A DNA stretch of 64,000 bases. Origin: Lachnospiraceae bacterium (GTDB lineage Bacteria > Bacillota > Clostridia > Lachnospirales > Lachnospiraceae). Below, piece by piece: positions 62,331 through 64,000 of the stretch. The notes beneath the pieces were generated by a model that was given only the letters and a program-made list of their open reading frames with translations, did no database searches and was not told the DNA's origin. The first letter of the stretch is position 1. Every line of letters starts with the position of its first letter. The stretch covers positions 62,001 through 126,000 of the forward strand of contig JAFLSY010000005.1 in the NCBI GenBank assembly GCA_022510745.1. The letters are read 5' to 3'. The translations under genes and the position numbers were made by a program.

Positions 62331-63674
62331 GTGGAACAAAAGCATATATTTAGTGGAGCCGCCTTGAGGGCGCTGCTGTTTCCTTTGATCATAGAACAAT
62401 TTTTAAATACCATGATGGGTACCGTGGATACGATCATGGTCAGCAATGTCGGACCTGCGGCAATGTCGGCAGTATCTTTGGTGGACTCCATCAATACGCT
62501 TTTGATTCAGGCTTTTGCAGCGCTGGCGGCAGGTGGCTGTATTATCTGTTCCCAATACATAGGAAAAAAGAATGAGGAAGCCGCCAACCGTGCTGCCAGG
62601 CAGGTATTGTTGGTCATTTTAGGCATTTCGACATTCATAGCTCTCGTCTGCCTCTTAGGAAACCGCGGAATCCTTCGGTTGATCTTTGGGGCAGTGGAAG
62701 AGGATGTTATGGACGCGGCGGTCACTTATTTCTTTTATACTGCCATATCCTTTCCTTTCATTGCATTGTATAACGGCGGTGCGGCCATCTATCGGGCACA
62801 GGGCAATTCCAGAAGCCCCATGCTGATTTCGGTATTGTCCAACGGTATCAATATCGGAGGCAATGCTGTTTTGATATGGGGGCTTAGACTAGGGGTAGCG
62901 GGAGTAGCGATCGCCACCTTGGTATCCAGAGTGTTCAGTGCTTTTATAGTACTTTTCTTCCTTCATAGACCCACGCAGCAGATCAGTATCCATCATTATC
63001 TACAGATCAGGCCGGACAAATATCTGATTTTGAAGGTACTTGCCATTGGCATACCTTCCGGTGTGGAGAACAGTATGTTTCAGTTTGGTAAACTGGCCAT
63101 TCAATCCACTGTATCCACCATGGGAACCACGGCTATTGCCGCACAGGCTATGACAAATATTTTGGAAGGTTTAAACGGAATGGCCGCGCAGGGAATCGGA
63201 ATCGGTTTGATGACGGTGGTAGGGCAGTGTATCGGAGCGGGACGTAAGGATGAAGCGGTGTACTATATCCGAAAGCTGACGTTTATCGCAGAGCTTGCCA
63301 TGATTGCTAACTGCCTTGCAGTCTATGCACTGGCACGGCCGATCACGGTGATTGGGGCTATGGAGCCGGAGAGTGCGCGGATGTGTCTGTATATGATGGG
63401 ATGGATCACCCTCGTGAAACCGATCTTCTGGATTCTTTCCTTTATACCTGCTTATGGCATGCGGGCTGCGGGGGATGTGAAATTTTCCATGCTGGTATCC
63501 ACTGCTACCATGTGGCTGTGCAGAGTGAGCCTCTGTGTATTTCTGGTAAGGCGCTATCAGTTTGGTCCTATGGCAGTGTGGATTGGAATGTTTTCGGACT
63601 GGGCGCTCAGGGGGCTGCTCTTTAGTATTCGGTTCCACCGGAAAAAATGGCTGGAGCATAAGGTGATTTCTTAG
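62331..63674 (+). CDS. MATE-family multidrug/cation exporter
   Basis: Proton- or sodium-driven exporter in the membrane. The GTG at 62331 is preceded by AGAAAGGA (11 nt); the first GTG at 62304 lacks a site. There are about 447 residues with 12 predicted helices in two halves. It starts MEQKHIFSGAALRALLFPLIIEQFLNTMMGTVDTIMVSNVG, the MatE signature, and the second half has GIPSGVENSMFQFGKLAIQS. A TACAAT -10 (62297-62302) lies 29 bp before the start. Substrate unknown. Confidence 0.92.
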   Translation: MEQKHIFSGAALRALLFPLIIEQFLNTMMGTVDTIMVSNVGPAAMSAVSLVDSINTLLIQAFAALAAGGCIICSQYIGKKNEEAANRAARQVLLVILGISTFIALVCLLGNRGILRLIFGAVEEDVMDAAVTYFFYTAISFPFIALYNGGAAIYRAQGNSRSPMLISVLSNGINIGGNAVLIWGLRLGVAGVAIATLVSRVFSAFIVLFFLHRPTQQISIHHYLQIRPDKYLILKVLAIGIPSGVENSMFQFGKLAIQSTVSTMGTTAIAAQAMTNILEGLNGMAAQGIGIGLMTVVGQCIGAGRKDEAVYYIRKLTFIAELAMIANCLAVYALARPITVIGAMEPESARMCLYMMGWITLVKPIFWILSFIPAYGMRAAGDVKFSMLVSTATMWLCRVSLCVFLVRRYQFGPMAVWIGMFSDWALRGLLFSIRFHRKKWLEHKVIS

Positions 63675-63714
63675 TATAATAGTATCTGAAACCGGGCGAA
63701 AGGAATGAAAAAGC

Positions 63715-64000
63715 ATGAGAATCATCCACTGTGCAGATTTACATCTGGATTCCAGAATGAGAGCCAATCTGACAAAGGAAAAGGCCAGGGAAAGACAGGC
63801 TGAGCTTTTAAATACTTTTCAAAAAATGATGGAATATGCCGTTTGGCATCAGGTGGATGCCATTATCATAGCGGGAGACTTATACGATACGAAAAATATT
63901 TCGGCAGCTGCCAGAAATACGGTCAGGGAAGCCATTCTACGCAATCCCGGAATCGATTTTTACTATCTGAAGGGAAATCACGATGCAGAGAGTTTTTTAA
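63715..64000 (+). CDS. sbcD: SbcD-like DNA repair nuclease, N-terminus only (cut by window)
   Basis: Calcineurin-like metallophosphoesterase; 95 complete codons before the window ends. The start has AAAGGAATG upstream. Metal-binding motifs are ADLHLDS (DxH), AIIIAGDLYDTKN (GDxxD) and LKGNHDAESF (GNHD), as in the nuclease subunit of SbcCD/Mre11. sbcC would be expected downstream, outside the window. A general YhaO-like nuclease is the alternative. Confidence 0.86.
   Translation, partial: MRIIHCADLHLDSRMRANLTKEKARERQAELLNTFQKMMEYAVWHQVDAIIIAGDLYDTKNISAAARNTVREAILRNPGIDFYYLKGNHDAESFL

Overview
This window carries a chromosomal replication origin and about 63 kb to its right, most likely from an anaerobic spore-forming Firmicute of the Lachnospiraceae (Clostridia). 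The evidence is a divergent dnaA/rpmH pair around a cluster of DnaA boxes, the order rpmH-rnpA-yidD-yidC-jag-mnmE-mnmG-rsmG-parA-parB, sporulation genes (CotS-type protein, yabP, yabQ, a SpoIIE phosphatase), and families I associate with Lachnospiraceae such as DUF3881. Base composition and Shine-Dalgarno motifs fit a low-to-moderate GC Gram-positive. I see no phage, insertion sequence or CRISPR array.

Layout. 1-1712: truncated dnaA (minus strand) and oriC. 1713-9131: ribosomal protein L34, RNase P protein, membrane insertion (YidD, YidC), Jag, the two tRNA U34 modification enzymes MnmE/MnmG, and RsmG. 9175-12769: a soluble two-component system, then a parS cluster and parA-parB. 12786-16630: DUF4446, an HD-GYP-like protein, serS, DUF3881, then tRNA-Arg. 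17011-25929: a small membrane protein and a 2803-residue cell-surface protein made of Cna-B/SpaA-like modules. 26021-32230: DHH phosphoesterase, coiled-coil protein, CIRCE-controlled Hsp20, DegV, and 1-phosphofructokinase with PTS Enzyme I. 32397-39538: mostly envelope proteins (polytopic membrane protein, Pro/Gln repeat membrane protein, lipoprotein plus trypsin-like protease, zinc-ribbon/beta-propeller protein) with a HAM1-like pyrophosphatase and tRNA-Pro. 39665-51227: housekeeping and sporulation genes, ending in a block whose order matches the Bacillus hbs/yabO-yabP-yabQ-divIC-spoIIE-tilS-hprT-ftsH region. 51228-64000: a GH13 enzyme, tRNA-Tyr and tRNA-Leu, a micro-lipoprotein, a BlaI/M56 sensor pair, a GH20 gene with an in-frame stop, a GH2 relic, a three-gene small-protein cluster, a GH5 lipoprotein, a MATE exporter and the start of an SbcD-like nuclease.

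Most notable: (1) the giant surface protein has 13 consecutive modules in a shuffled order. Three of them (1, 8, 10) carry Asp where the others carry Asn at the predicted isopeptide partner position, so one fibre may contain both Lys-Asn and Lys-Asp cross-links. It also has an internal LPDTG and an atypical C-terminal VPQTS signal. (2) A small-protein cluster (tandem DUF1508, an NHLP/Nif11-leader-like protein, a stand-alone FakA middle-domain fragment) lies beside glycan-degradation genes in decay. (3) One of two full parS sites sits inside a perfect 38-bp palindrome, followed by three half-sites. (4) A promoter-terminator pair between ftsH and the GH13 gene could specify a roughly 90-nt RNA. 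(5) The SpoIIE-like phosphatase lacks the membrane domain typical of SpoIIE.
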